A stretch of DNA of 64,000 nt. It comes from Streptomyces turgidiscabies Car8 (GTDB lineage Bacteria > Actinomycetota > Actinomycetes > Streptomycetales > Streptomycetaceae). The stretch spans positions 653,474 to 717,473 of the forward strand of contig NZ_AEJB01000361.1 in assembly GCF_000331005.1 (NCBI RefSeq). Reading direction: 5' to 3'. Of the stretch, positions 26,354-36,672 are shown in pieces. Each line of letters begins with the position of its first letter. Position 1 is the first letter of the stretch. The notes beneath the pieces were generated by a model that was given only the letters and a program-made list of their open reading frames with translations, was not told the DNA's origin and searched no databases. Made by a program: the position numbers and the translations under genes.

Positions 26354-26460
26354 ACCCCGACACGGCACCCACTGCCGCGGCCGAGCCGCATGACGCCGCC
26401 GGGCGACCGCCGGTCCGCGCGGCAACGCCTACTGACGCCGAGGCCATCGGCATTCCCTGA
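26350..26460 (+). pseudogene. 5' fragment of the GNAT-NUDIX gene, cut by the transposon
   Basis: A GTG overlapping the NUDIX-APH stop begins MNPDTAPTAAAEPHDAAGRP then PVRAATPTDAEAI, the start of a GNAT acetyltransferase (VRxATxxDAEAI). After the ATC at 26446-26448 the frame reads GIP and stops: this is transposon sequence. Joining position 26448 to 35045 gives DAEAI-TRMRSAYILSAP in the same frame, so this is the missing N-terminus of the gene at 35051. Confidence 0.85.
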
Positions 26461-26496
26461 TGCTTGAGCGTGTTCCAGCGCTTAAGGAGGGGTGTC

Positions 26497-28101
26497 GTGG
26501 CGGGTTGGCAAGTGGTGTTCGTGCGGGACTGGCACGAGTGGCGACAGTCGCCTGAGGAGGGGGTGTTGGGGATCCGGGATCTGAAATCGGCTGTGGATGG
26601 GATCGGTTTACGGCCTGGGGATCCTGTGTTCCTTCGGCCGGATTGCAAGGTGGATCCGGATCTGTTGGATTTCGTTCTGTCGCCGGAATTCTCCAGGCTT
26701 GCCCGGTCGACCCGCGAGGACTACGCGACGGATATTCGGCTGCTGCTGGACTGGCTATGGGATCGAAGTACGGCGTGGTGGCAGGCGGACGAGAGAGATT
26801 TGGCGGCATACCGGGAATGGCGATGTGATTCGCCGTTGAATCCGGCGCGCATCGGCGGCGCCAAGTGGGATCGTGAGGCGGCCGCTCTGACAAAGCTGTT
26901 CACCTGGGGGAAGGTGCGTCCGCTGCCAGTAGATACGGGCCGGCGGTCAGACCGGGCGGCAGACGCGCGGCGGCGCCACGTGCGGTGGCTGACGCCGCGG
27001 ACGTGGCGCTGGTGGATAGACCTGGGGCTGCGGGGCCTTCAGTCGGACGGGTCGCCGCGGCCGGGCTGGGACGGGCGGACAGAGCTGCGGAACACCGCGT
27101 TCGTGCAGCTGCAGCTGAGTTCGGGGCTGCGCCGGCAGGAGGGCGGAGGGCTGCTGACGCTCGAACTGCCGACGCAAAAGCTGGGCCGGGGCCTGTACTC
27201 GCACGGCACGGTCCCATGGGCGCTGACCCGCTCGAAGAAGACCCGGGTGTTCTACGCGCGGGCGGACGCACTGCAACAGGTGACTGCGTACCGGGAGACC
27301 GAGCGGGCGTGGGCGGTACAGCAGGCACAGCGCAAGGGCCGCTACGTCAACCTGCCAGGGACATGGCTGGTCACCGACATGACGCGCGGCTTGAAGCCCA
27401 AGGTTGCGTGGGTGGATGGGGACGGCACGGTCGGCCGGGCGGACCTGTGCGGGCTGGGCTGGCGAGACCGGCAGCGACTGTTCACCGAGGGCCCGGACGG
27501 GCCGGAGCCCTTGTGGCTGTGGCTGACCGAAGAGGGCCTGCCCCTGCTGCCCGACCGCTGGAACACCGTATTCCGCCTGGCGAACCTGCGGTGCGAGGAG
27601 AAGCTGCTGACCGCGCAAGAGCGAGAGACGCCACGGCACCTGCGCACCGCCGAGGCCCGCGGCCGCGCCCCCTGGGCGATTCCGCACGGCACGCGGCACT
27701 CCTTTGCCTTGTTCATGCTGATCGTGCTGAACGACCTGGTGGAACGGAAGTACGGACTGACGCCGGACCAGCGGCGGGACTTCACCAACCTGTTCGGCGA
27801 TCCGTGGTGGCTGGTCGCGGAACTGCTGGGCCACTCGGACGTAGAGACGACAAAGGAGCACTACCTCTCGCCGGTGCGGCACATGCGGCTGCAGTCGATC
27901 CTCGCGTTCGACGACGAGGACGAGGCGGTGTCGGGCGCCAGGGCCAGCGGCGTGGAGTCGCGGGTGACGGGCCTGCTCGCCCGACTGGCGCGGGAGACGT
28001 CCGGCATCCAGGACCTGGACACGCTGATGGACCCCCACCCCATGCCCACCAGCCACGAAACCGAGCTGACCAGCACCCAAGACGAGGAGGAGCTGGCATG
28101 A
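26497..28101 (+). CDS. Tyrosine recombinase 1 of the transposon
   Basis: The 534-residue protein has an N-terminal SAM-like/core-binding region (LARSTREDYATDIRLLLDWL) and a C-terminal catalytic domain. The latter shows Arg in LSSGLRRQEGGG, HGTRHSFALF (H-x-x-R) and LLGHSDVETTKEHYL (His and nucleophile Tyr), a complete active set. The start is set at GTG 26497, 6 bases after AAGGAGG; an upstream TTG at 26464 lacks an RBS. The stop overlaps gene 2 (ATGA). In related elements this protein acts with the other two recombinases in excision and integration. Confidence 0.9.
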   Translation: MAGWQVVFVRDWHEWRQSPEEGVLGIRDLKSAVDGIGLRPGDPVFLRPDCKVDPDLLDFVLSPEFSRLARSTREDYATDIRLLLDWLWDRSTAWWQADERDLAAYREWRCDSPLNPARIGGAKWDREAAALTKLFTWGKVRPLPVDTGRRSDRAADARRRHVRWLTPRTWRWWIDLGLRGLQSDGSPRPGWDGRTELRNTAFVQLQLSSGLRRQEGGGLLTLELPTQKLGRGLYSHGTVPWALTRSKKTRVFYARADALQQVTAYRETERAWAVQQAQRKGRYVNLPGTWLVTDMTRGLKPKVAWVDGDGTVGRADLCGLGWRDRQRLFTEGPDGPEPLWLWLTEEGLPLLPDRWNTVFRLANLRCEEKLLTAQERETPRHLRTAEARGRAPWAIPHGTRHSFALFMLIVLNDLVERKYGLTPDQRRDFTNLFGDPWWLVAELLGHSDVETTKEHYLSPVRHMRLQSILAFDDEDEAVSGARASGVESRVTGLLARLARETSGIQDLDTLMDPHPMPTSHETELTSTQDEEELA

Positions 28102-29824
28102 GTCCTCGCGGCCGCAAGGCGGTGCTCCCGCCGGCGGACTTCCAGGCCACACCCCACACCGACCCGACGGGCCTACGCGTCACCGTGGTCAACAACCGGG
28201 GCCTGGACAGGTTGTTCGACTTCACTGACCTCGAGGTTCCTGCCCCGATGCGGCAGGCTCTGGCGGCCGCCTTCGTCCGGCAGTCCGTCGGCTGGAACTC
28301 CCACGCCACCGCCCACAACTACTGGAGGGTGCTGACAGCGTTCGCCGCGTTCCTGAAGGCCCAGGGGCATCCCGCCCAGGACCTGGACAAGCTGTCGACG
28401 GCCACGGTGAAGCTGCTGCGCACGAATTTCCTCCAGGCCAGCGGCACCCGCAGGCAACTTGCGAGTCTTCAGCGTCTGCTGCGGCAGGATCCGCGGCTGG
28501 CTGGCAGCCCTGTTGCCGAGGAGTTAGCCCGGCCGGTCCGCAGGTTGCCGTCGACCCGTCAGTCGCTGGAGGAGGATGAGTACGGGCAGGTCAAGCGTGT
28601 CGCGATGGCCGAGTTCCGGGCTGCGCTGCTGCGGATCCGGGAGAACACGGCCCACCTGGAGCGCTACCGCTCCGGTGAGCTGGCCGAGGGCAGCCGCGAC
28701 TGGAAGATCGGCCGGATCCTTGAGCACGTCGCCGCTACAGGCGACGTCCCCCGCACCGCCAGCTCCAAGGCACCGGTGGTGACCAATGCCCGGTTGCTGG
28801 GCGGCCATCATCCGCTGCGGACGTGGGGGCGGCTGTTCCTGACCCCGTCCGAGGTCACCGCGCTGGCGGTCCTGATGACCGCTCAGTGGGGCTGGAACCT
28901 GTCGATGTACCACCGCGTGCCGGTGCCGGTTCGAACGCCGTCGGCCGGGGAGACCAGCACGATCACCTACCAGGTCCAGGTCGAGAAGCACCGCGCCTGC
29001 GAAGGACGCTGGTGGGACACGGAGAACATCACCGACTCCGGCGCCGGCTCCGACGGACGCCTGATCACCCAGGCGCTGGAGGCCACCGCCCACGGCCGCG
29101 CCCTCGTCGCCCGCCTCAGCCCCGGCACCGACCTGCTCATGGCCTACCGAACACACCGGGTGGGACGTGGGCATAACGATCACGACCGACCCCAACCGGT
29201 GGGCCCCATCGGCTTCGGCCTCTCCAGGAACCACGTCAACGATTGGCGGGAGCGTCACGCTCTGGCACGATCACCGTTCCAGCCCCTGCGCCGCACGGTG
29301 GTGGTCGAAGAGGGGCAGCCGCTGCAGCACAAGCAGGGCACGCACGAGAGCGTCTACGTCCTACCAGACCTGCGGGTGCAGAAACGGTCCCGGGCGGTGA
29401 TCGCCGCCGGCGCGATGGAGGCCCACGAGCAGGCTCGCGATCTCACCTTCCAAGGGCGGCTGGCCGACGCGCCGGATCCCGCCCACCAGGAGACGGCCGC
29501 CGCCGACTGCACGGACGAGCAGGCCAGCCGCTGGCCCGCCCCTGGCGGCGGCTGCGGCGCCGACTTCCTGGCCTGCCTGGCCTGCGAGAACGCCCGCGTT
29601 CACACCGGCCACCACCCCCGTCTGGCCGTGCTGCACCAGGACCTGCACTCCCTGCGTGGCACCCTGCCCGGCCGCCACTGGGCCGCCACATGGGACACGT
29701 TCATGCACCGCTTGGAAGACCTGCGCGAGCGTGTTGGCGAGAGCGCCTTCGACCACGCCGGCCAACAGGCGACCGAACGGGACCACATGATCGTCAAACT
29801 CTTGGTGAAGGGGGATTTGGTCCG

Positions 29825-29828
<4 letters not shown>
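28098..29828 (+). CDS. Tyrosine recombinase-like protein 2 of the transposon
   Basis: The 576-residue protein has a core-binding N-terminal half (SHATAHNYWRVLTAFAAFLK) and a catalytic-like half that is diverged. AVLMTAQWGWNLSMYHR replaces the usual Arg box, and PFQPLRRTVVVE then HKQGTHESVYVLPDLR hold the His and Tyr candidates. A cysteine cluster (CGADFLACLACENARVH) near residue 505 may bind zinc. It overlaps both neighbours by 4 bases (ATGA before, TTGA after). A structural or DNA-binding role alongside recombinases 1 and 3 is likely. Confidence 0.8.
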
Positions 29829-32502
<2,674 letters not shown>

Positions 32503-32548
32503 CCCGGCCAGCACCCCGGAGCAACGGCATCCCAGGAGCCAGCTGGCA

Positions 32549-34336
32549 CTAGAGACCGATCCCGCGTCCCGACGAGGGGCTTTCGGGGCCCGAAGGGAGT
32601 TTCATCCTGCGGCTCGGGCTTCGGGCAGGAGGGGGCGGGAGCAGTCTGTCCTGGTCAGGCGGGCTCGTGAAGCGCCGGCGCGGTTTGTCCGGGACGATCG
32701 GGCACGGCGCGTGCGCAGAAGGCGCGGACGGCCTGGATGGCCTGGGAGGTATTGAAGGAGCGGAGGGCGCAGGCGGCTCAGGCGGCTCAGATGGCGGGGA
32801 AGGAGGCTTCCTTCTCACCGAGTCCTGCCGTCGGAGTTGGGCGGTCACGTGGTCCATCAGGCGCCTGGACTCCTTGACCACGCATTTGGGCAGGTTGTGT
32901 GGGTTCCTGAGCTCGACCATGACGGCTTTAAAGTCGGCGGCGTGGCACCCGTAGCCGACGCTGACCCCGTCACGGTCGCGTACGACACCGGCGCTCCGGG
33001 GGCTGACATGGACCGACCGGTCCGGGATCGCGTCGAGTGACCTGGGTGAATTGAGCGCGGCATGCACCGCGGCGTTCAGTTTCTCGCCCGGTTCCTTCCA
33101 CCCCTTCTGCGATGGCATGACCACGGCGTCGATCAGCGAACGCGTCACTTCTGGATGTGACTTGAGCAGGGCAGAGGCACTGACGTTCGCCCGACGGCAG
33201 GCGTAGATGAAGTCGTTCCGCTGGTAGCAACTGTCCCCCGTCTGGACTCCTTGGCAGTTGCGCACGGTGATGTATCCCTGCATCGCCTTGAGACCACGGG
33301 TGACATCGGAGTGCGGGGACCGCCTGCCGAGCGGCCCGAGATCGAGCAACTCTTTTTCTCTTAAGGTCCATTCGCCCGCGCACAACGCTTTTGCGGCCTT
33401 GGTGCGGAGCCCATCGTTCTCCGGGTCCATGATCAAACGGTTCAAGGCATCGCGCACCGCTGGGCGGCGTAAGACCTTCGCGAAGTCCACGGTGGGGTCC
33501 TGCAGCGTGTACGTGTACGTGTTGAACTGCTCGTTGTCGTCGCCTATCTGGACCCCACGGCAGGCGAGGACGAGCAACGCGGGGACTGCTGGGGCCTGTG
33601 GAGTCGATGTCGGCGCCAGCGTCGGCGGCGGTATGGAGTTCTGGGACGCAGGTACAGCTGGTGGAACATGGTTCCCGTTGATGATCGGCGCGTCCTCGCT
33701 GACAGGACTCGGCGGCATGACCGCCCGGAATTCCGGGATGAGCGGCGTAGGGCCCTCACCGGACCCGCCGAACACGGGATCGTCGTACGGCAACGACGGC
33801 AGGGCCGTCCCGATCACCGGCTCATCGTCACAATCGGATCCGCCGAACACGGGATCGTCGTACGGCAACGGTGGCAGAGCCGCCCCGATCACCGGCTCAT
33901 CGTCACAATCGGACGCGCCGGGATCGCGGTCGTCGAGCCGCTCACCGATATCGGTCAGGTACGCCAGCCGTCCCAGGACAGGCTGCTCGACCACAGACCC
34001 GGCCACGGGATCGCTGGCGGCTGGCATCGGCAAGGTGGCCGGAGCCGCCTCTTCGGGGGTGGGACGGAGAGGTGCGGCGACCGGATGTACGCGTCGAGCT
34101 GCCCACTGCTTTCGGCTGCGCCGGTCGTGAAGTTCCGCAGCCCCGTGCGCGAGCGCGACAAGCAGCCCCAGGGTGACCAGAGCGGCCACCGTCCAGGCCA
34201 CGAACACGACCACGTCCATCAGCGCATCTGCCAGGACACCCGCCGCCACCTCGGACACATGCCCCGCCCCCGCGAGAACCCAAGCACCTACCCGGATGAC
34301 GGCAAGCCCGACGAGAAGCCACCCCAGGAGCCTCAC
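32549..34336 (-). CDS. Membrane-anchored protein with three RHIM-like repeats
   Basis: The 595-residue protein has two N-terminal membrane helices (about residues 3-20 and 35-58: LMDVVVFVAWTVAALVTLGL). A cytoplasmic Pro-rich linker holding a 25-residue tandem duplication follows. Three units then each combine a RHIM-like strand motif and a short helical domain: CRGVQIGDDNEQFNTYTYTL (about residue 282), CQGVQTGDSCYQRNDFIYAC (about 375) and DRDGVSVGYGCHAADF (about 475). A Pro/Ser-rich tail ends the protein. The Val-Gln-Ile/Thr-Gly core with downstream Gln-x-Asn fits RIP homotypic interaction motifs (amyloid assembly). The GTG start overlaps the stop of the small RHIM-like gene. Transcription opposes the recombinases. 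Confidence 0.7.
   Translation of the reverse strand: MRLLGWLLVGLAVIRVGAWVLAGAGHVSEVAAGVLADALMDVVVFVAWTVAALVTLGLLVALAHGAAELHDRRSRKQWAARRVHPVAAPLRPTPEEAAPATLPMPAASDPVAGSVVEQPVLGRLAYLTDIGERLDDRDPGASDCDDEPVIGAALPPLPYDDPVFGGSDCDDEPVIGTALPSLPYDDPVFGGSGEGPTPLIPEFRAVMPPSPVSEDAPIINGNHVPPAVPASQNSIPPPTLAPTSTPQAPAVPALLVLACRGVQIGDDNEQFNTYTYTLQDPTVDFAKVLRRPAVRDALNRLIMDPENDGLRTKAAKALCAGEWTLREKELLDLGPLGRRSPHSDVTRGLKAMQGYITVRNCQGVQTGDSCYQRNDFIYACRRANVSASALLKSHPEVTRSLIDAVVMPSQKGWKEPGEKLNAAVHAALNSPRSLDAIPDRSVHVSPRSAGVVRDRDGVSVGYGCHAADFKAVMVELRNPHNLPKCVVKESRRLMDHVTAQLRRQDSVRRKPPSPPSEPPEPPAPSAPSIPPRPSRPSAPSAHAPCPIVPDKPRRRFTSPPDQDRLLPPPPARSPSRRMKLPSGPESPSSGRGIGL
33761..33910. repeat. Two tandem 75-bp repeats inside the RHIM-like gene
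   Basis: Units 33761-33835 and 33836-33910 differ at only a few bases and encode two copies of a 25-residue acidic block (DCDDEPVIGAALPPLPYDDP versus DCDDEPVIGTALPSLPYDDP). They lengthen the linker between the membrane anchor and the RHIM-like units. This looks like a recent slippage duplication; copy number may vary between strains. Confidence 0.9.
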
Positions 34337-34758
34337 ATTCCCCCCTCCCCAGGCGTCACCGGCGGCGCCGCCGCGTTGTAGAAGGTGTTCCACTGGGGCC
34401 CGTCGACGGAGGTGCCCTGGGAGTCGCTGATCCACACGTTCCGGACGCTGCTGCCCCGTGCACCCGCCGGCTGCCGCAACACCTCGTCAGCGAGTGCCCG
34501 CAGTTCCTCGTCCTGTCCGGCCTGGACGGCCTCCAGAAGCCGACGTAGTTCGGGAGCTACCGGGTCCGGGGCGGAGGTGTCCCTGTGCCGCTGCGCCTCG
34601 ATCGCGGGGTCCAGTTCGGCTGACCGTTCGCCCAGCCGCTCCCGAACCCGCTGGCGCAGGCGGGCGTACAGACCGCCTACGGCCTCGGACGTGCTGGCTT
34701 GTACTCCGGCGGCGGCCCCTGTGGCCAGGGCCGTCGCTATCAGCGCGATGACTTCCAT
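34333..34758 (-). CDS. Small effector-like protein with C-terminal RHIM-like motif
   Basis: The 141-residue protein begins MEVIALIATALATGAAAGVQ, then TSEAVGGLYARLRQRVRERL. This N-terminal region of alternating small and hydrophobic residues occurs in short Streptomyces proteins that end in amyloid-signalling motifs. Near the C-terminus VWISDSQGTSVDGPQWNTFY keeps the Gly-x-x-Val-x-Gly-x-Gln-x-Asn spacing of RHIM-like motifs, although the core Gln-Ile is replaced by Thr-Ser-Val. It overlaps the start of the larger RHIM-like gene (ATGTGA), so the two are one unit. The likely role is a partner that co-assembles with it; the effector activity is unknown. Confidence 0.6.
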   Translation of the reverse strand: MEVIALIATALATGAAAGVQASTSEAVGGLYARLRQRVRERLGERSAELDPAIEAQRHRDTSAPDPVAPELRRLLEAVQAGQDEELRALADEVLRQPAGARGSSVRNVWISDSQGTSVDGPQWNTFYNAAAPPVTPGEGGM

Positions 34759-35044
34759 GATCCCCCCAAATGAAAGCGCGCACGGGTTGAGAATAGGGCC
34801 ATACCTCGTGAACTGATCCCTAATCCTCCGGAGGCCAACGCGGGAAGCGGGTGGCAGATGAGAATGACGGGGTTTCCCATTGGGAATGTTGCCGTTCGGT
34901 TCAGCATGCGCATTAGCCACAGGCGACCATCCGGTCCGGCAAGTGTCCAGCGCCTCCTCAATGCGGTCCAGCTGGGCGCCGCGGTCGGGGTCGAGACGGG
35001 CGATTCTCTCCACTGACTTGAACACATCGACTTGACAAGGAATC
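34759..35044. other. Non-coding right end of the transposon
   Basis: This stretch holds the promoter region for the RHIM-like pair (reading left) and the transposon terminus. A perfect inverted repeat TTCCCATTGGGAA lies at 34874-34886 and could be an operator. A minus-strand frame upstream of and in phase with the small RHIM-like gene reads VFKSVERIARLDPDRGAQLD but has no clear start inside the element; it may be decayed coding sequence. TTGACA (35032-35037) points out of the element towards the GNAT-NUDIX gene as a possible -35 box. Confidence 0.45.
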
Positions 35045-35050
35045 ACCCGG

Positions 35051-35986
35051 ATGCGCTCCGCATACATCCTGTCCGCACCGTTCACCGAGGACTGGGTCCG
35101 CCAGTGCACGGACGAGCTGGCGCCACGGCTGACGCCCGAGGGAGATGCGCGGGCCTTCGTCGTCGACGCCCAGGACGGCACGATGGCCGCCTGCGCCCTC
35201 GGACTGATCCACCCCGTCCTGGCGGCGCCCGCCTACCCCCGGGGCCAGGCCGCCCGCGTGCAGTTGGTCGCCACGCACCCGGAGCACCGGCGCCGCGGCT
35301 ATGCCCGGGCCGTCGTCTCCTCTCTCCTCGACCACCTCGCCGACGTCGAGGACGTCACACTGTTCGAGCTGCACACCAGCCCGGAGGCCGCGCCCCTGTA
35401 CCGGGAGCTCGGCTTCAGCGGCAACCCGGCGCTCATGCGGATGACCCGCCACCGCCCACCCGCTGGTCTCGCGCCTGGTGGGCAGCCGGATTCGGCGTGG
35501 GTGCCGCCGCAGCAGTACGCCGACGCACTGCCCCGGGCGGCCGCGTTCGTATGCCTCTACGTCACCGACGAGGACGACCGGCCGCTCCAGCTGCACTCCG
35601 CCTACTCCCCCGGCCACCCCTGGCACATGATCGGCGGCGCGATGGATCTGGGCGAGCGGCCCTGGGACGCGGTGGTGCGCGAGTGCCGGGAAGAGACCGG
35701 CATGACCGCCGTGGGCCCGCCCCGGCTGCTGGCCACCGTGTACGGGCAGCCCCGGGCGCAGCGTCCGTACAGCACGCTGCAGCTCGTCTTCGATGGCGGG
35801 CGCCTCACCGATGCACAGATCCGGGGTCTCACCCTCAACGCGCGCGAGCACGACGAGGCCCGCGTTCTGCCTCTGGCCGAGTGGGAGGCGTTGATGCCGG
35901 CCCGCGATTTCGTGCGGCTGCGCTCCGTGGAGGAGGCCCGTCGCACCGGCGTGGCCGCATACGTCGACACCTGGGGGAACGCGTGA
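35051..35986 (+). CDS. GNAT acetyltransferase-NUDIX fusion, 3' part of the split gene
   Basis: The 311 residues from ATG 35051 hold most of a GNAT domain (acetyl-CoA loop VQLVATHPEHRRRGYARAVV at about residues 73-92, LYRELGFSGNPALMRM at its end). A NUDIX domain follows (about 160-300; box GAMDLGERPWDAVVRECREE then TGMT). The first strand and helix of the GNAT fold are missing here and lie at 26350-26448; the intact gene would encode about 346 residues. The truncated protein may still be made from the ATG, preserving the NUDIX domain. Its stop overlaps the VanX-like gene (GTGA), confirming the operon continues across the transposon. Confidence 0.85.
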   Translation: MRSAYILSAPFTEDWVRQCTDELAPRLTPEGDARAFVVDAQDGTMAACALGLIHPVLAAPAYPRGQAARVQLVATHPEHRRRGYARAVVSSLLDHLADVEDVTLFELHTSPEAAPLYRELGFSGNPALMRMTRHRPPAGLAPGGQPDSAWVPPQQYADALPRAAAFVCLYVTDEDDRPLQLHSAYSPGHPWHMIGGAMDLGERPWDAVVRECREETGMTAVGPPRLLATVYGQPRAQRPYSTLQLVFDGGRLTDAQIRGLTLNAREHDEARVLPLAEWEALMPARDFVRLRSVEEARRTGVAAYVDTWGNA

Positions 35987-36639
35987 CCGCCAGCAACATT
36001 GTCTTGATGTCCGACCGGAGAGTCGCCGCGATCCCCGTCCAGGAGTGCGGCGAGGTCCTCGTCGACGCCCGCGCGCACGGTCTGAAGGTCGACGACCGCA
36101 AACGGGACGCGGCGGGCGCTTGGGCCCACGTTCGGCAAGGCGTTCTTGCCCGGTTGCTGCACGCCCAGTCGCTGCTTCCCGCCGGTGTGTCGCTGCTGTT
36201 CGTCGAGGGCTTCCGGCCGCCGGCCCTGCAGCGTCGGTACTTCGAGGAGTACTCCGACGAGCTCGCGCGCGGCCACCCGGACTGGCAGGCGGCCGAGCTC
36301 CGGGCGGCCGCCAGCCGCTTCGTGTCGCCTCCGGAGATTGCGCCGCACTCCGCCGGCGCGGCCGTCGACGTGACGCTGATCGACCACCAGGGGCGCGAGC
36401 TGGACATGGGAACGCGCGTCAACGCTTCACCGGAGGAGTCCGACGGCGCCTGCTACACCGACGCCCCCGGCCTCAGCGGCCCGGCCCGCACGAACCGGGC
36501 CACTTTGAGCCGTGCCCTTGCCGCCGCTGGCATGGTCCCGTACCGAACCGAATGGTGGCACTGGTCGTTCGGCGACCGGTACTGGGCACTGCAGACCCAG
36601 CAGCCGGCCGCCCTGTACGGACCCGTCGAACTGCCCTGA
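35983..36639 (+). CDS. VanX-like D-Ala-D-Ala dipeptidase family protein
   Basis: The 218-residue protein of peptidase family M15D shows LLFVEGFRPPALQRRYFEEY, the zinc-binding SAGAAVDVTLID region (S-x-H-x(2)G-x-A-x-D form: PHSAGAAVDVTL), and EWWHWSFGDRYWA with Glu and His, the other catalytic and zinc residues. The length fits VanX/DdpX. No vanHA genes are adjacent, so vancomycin resistance is unlikely; it may hydrolyse a dipeptide or trim a peptide product made by the operon. The start GTG overlaps the GNAT-NUDIX stop; 33 bases separate it from the next gene. Confidence 0.85.
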   Translation: MTASNIVLMSDRRVAAIPVQECGEVLVDARAHGLKVDDRKRDAAGAWAHVRQGVLARLLHAQSLLPAGVSLLFVEGFRPPALQRRYFEEYSDELARGHPDWQAAELRAAASRFVSPPEIAPHSAGAAVDVTLIDHQGRELDMGTRVNASPEESDGACYTDAPGLSGPARTNRATLSRALAAAGMVPYRTEWWHWSFGDRYWALQTQQPAALYGPVELP

Positions 36640-36672
36640 CACCGCCTGCCTTTCACGAACGAGGAGCGATCT

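Noticed and set aside
35983..36639. Vancomycin-resistance locus because of a VanX-like gene
   Set aside because: No VanH, VanA-type ligase or VanRS genes are adjacent; the operon context is different.
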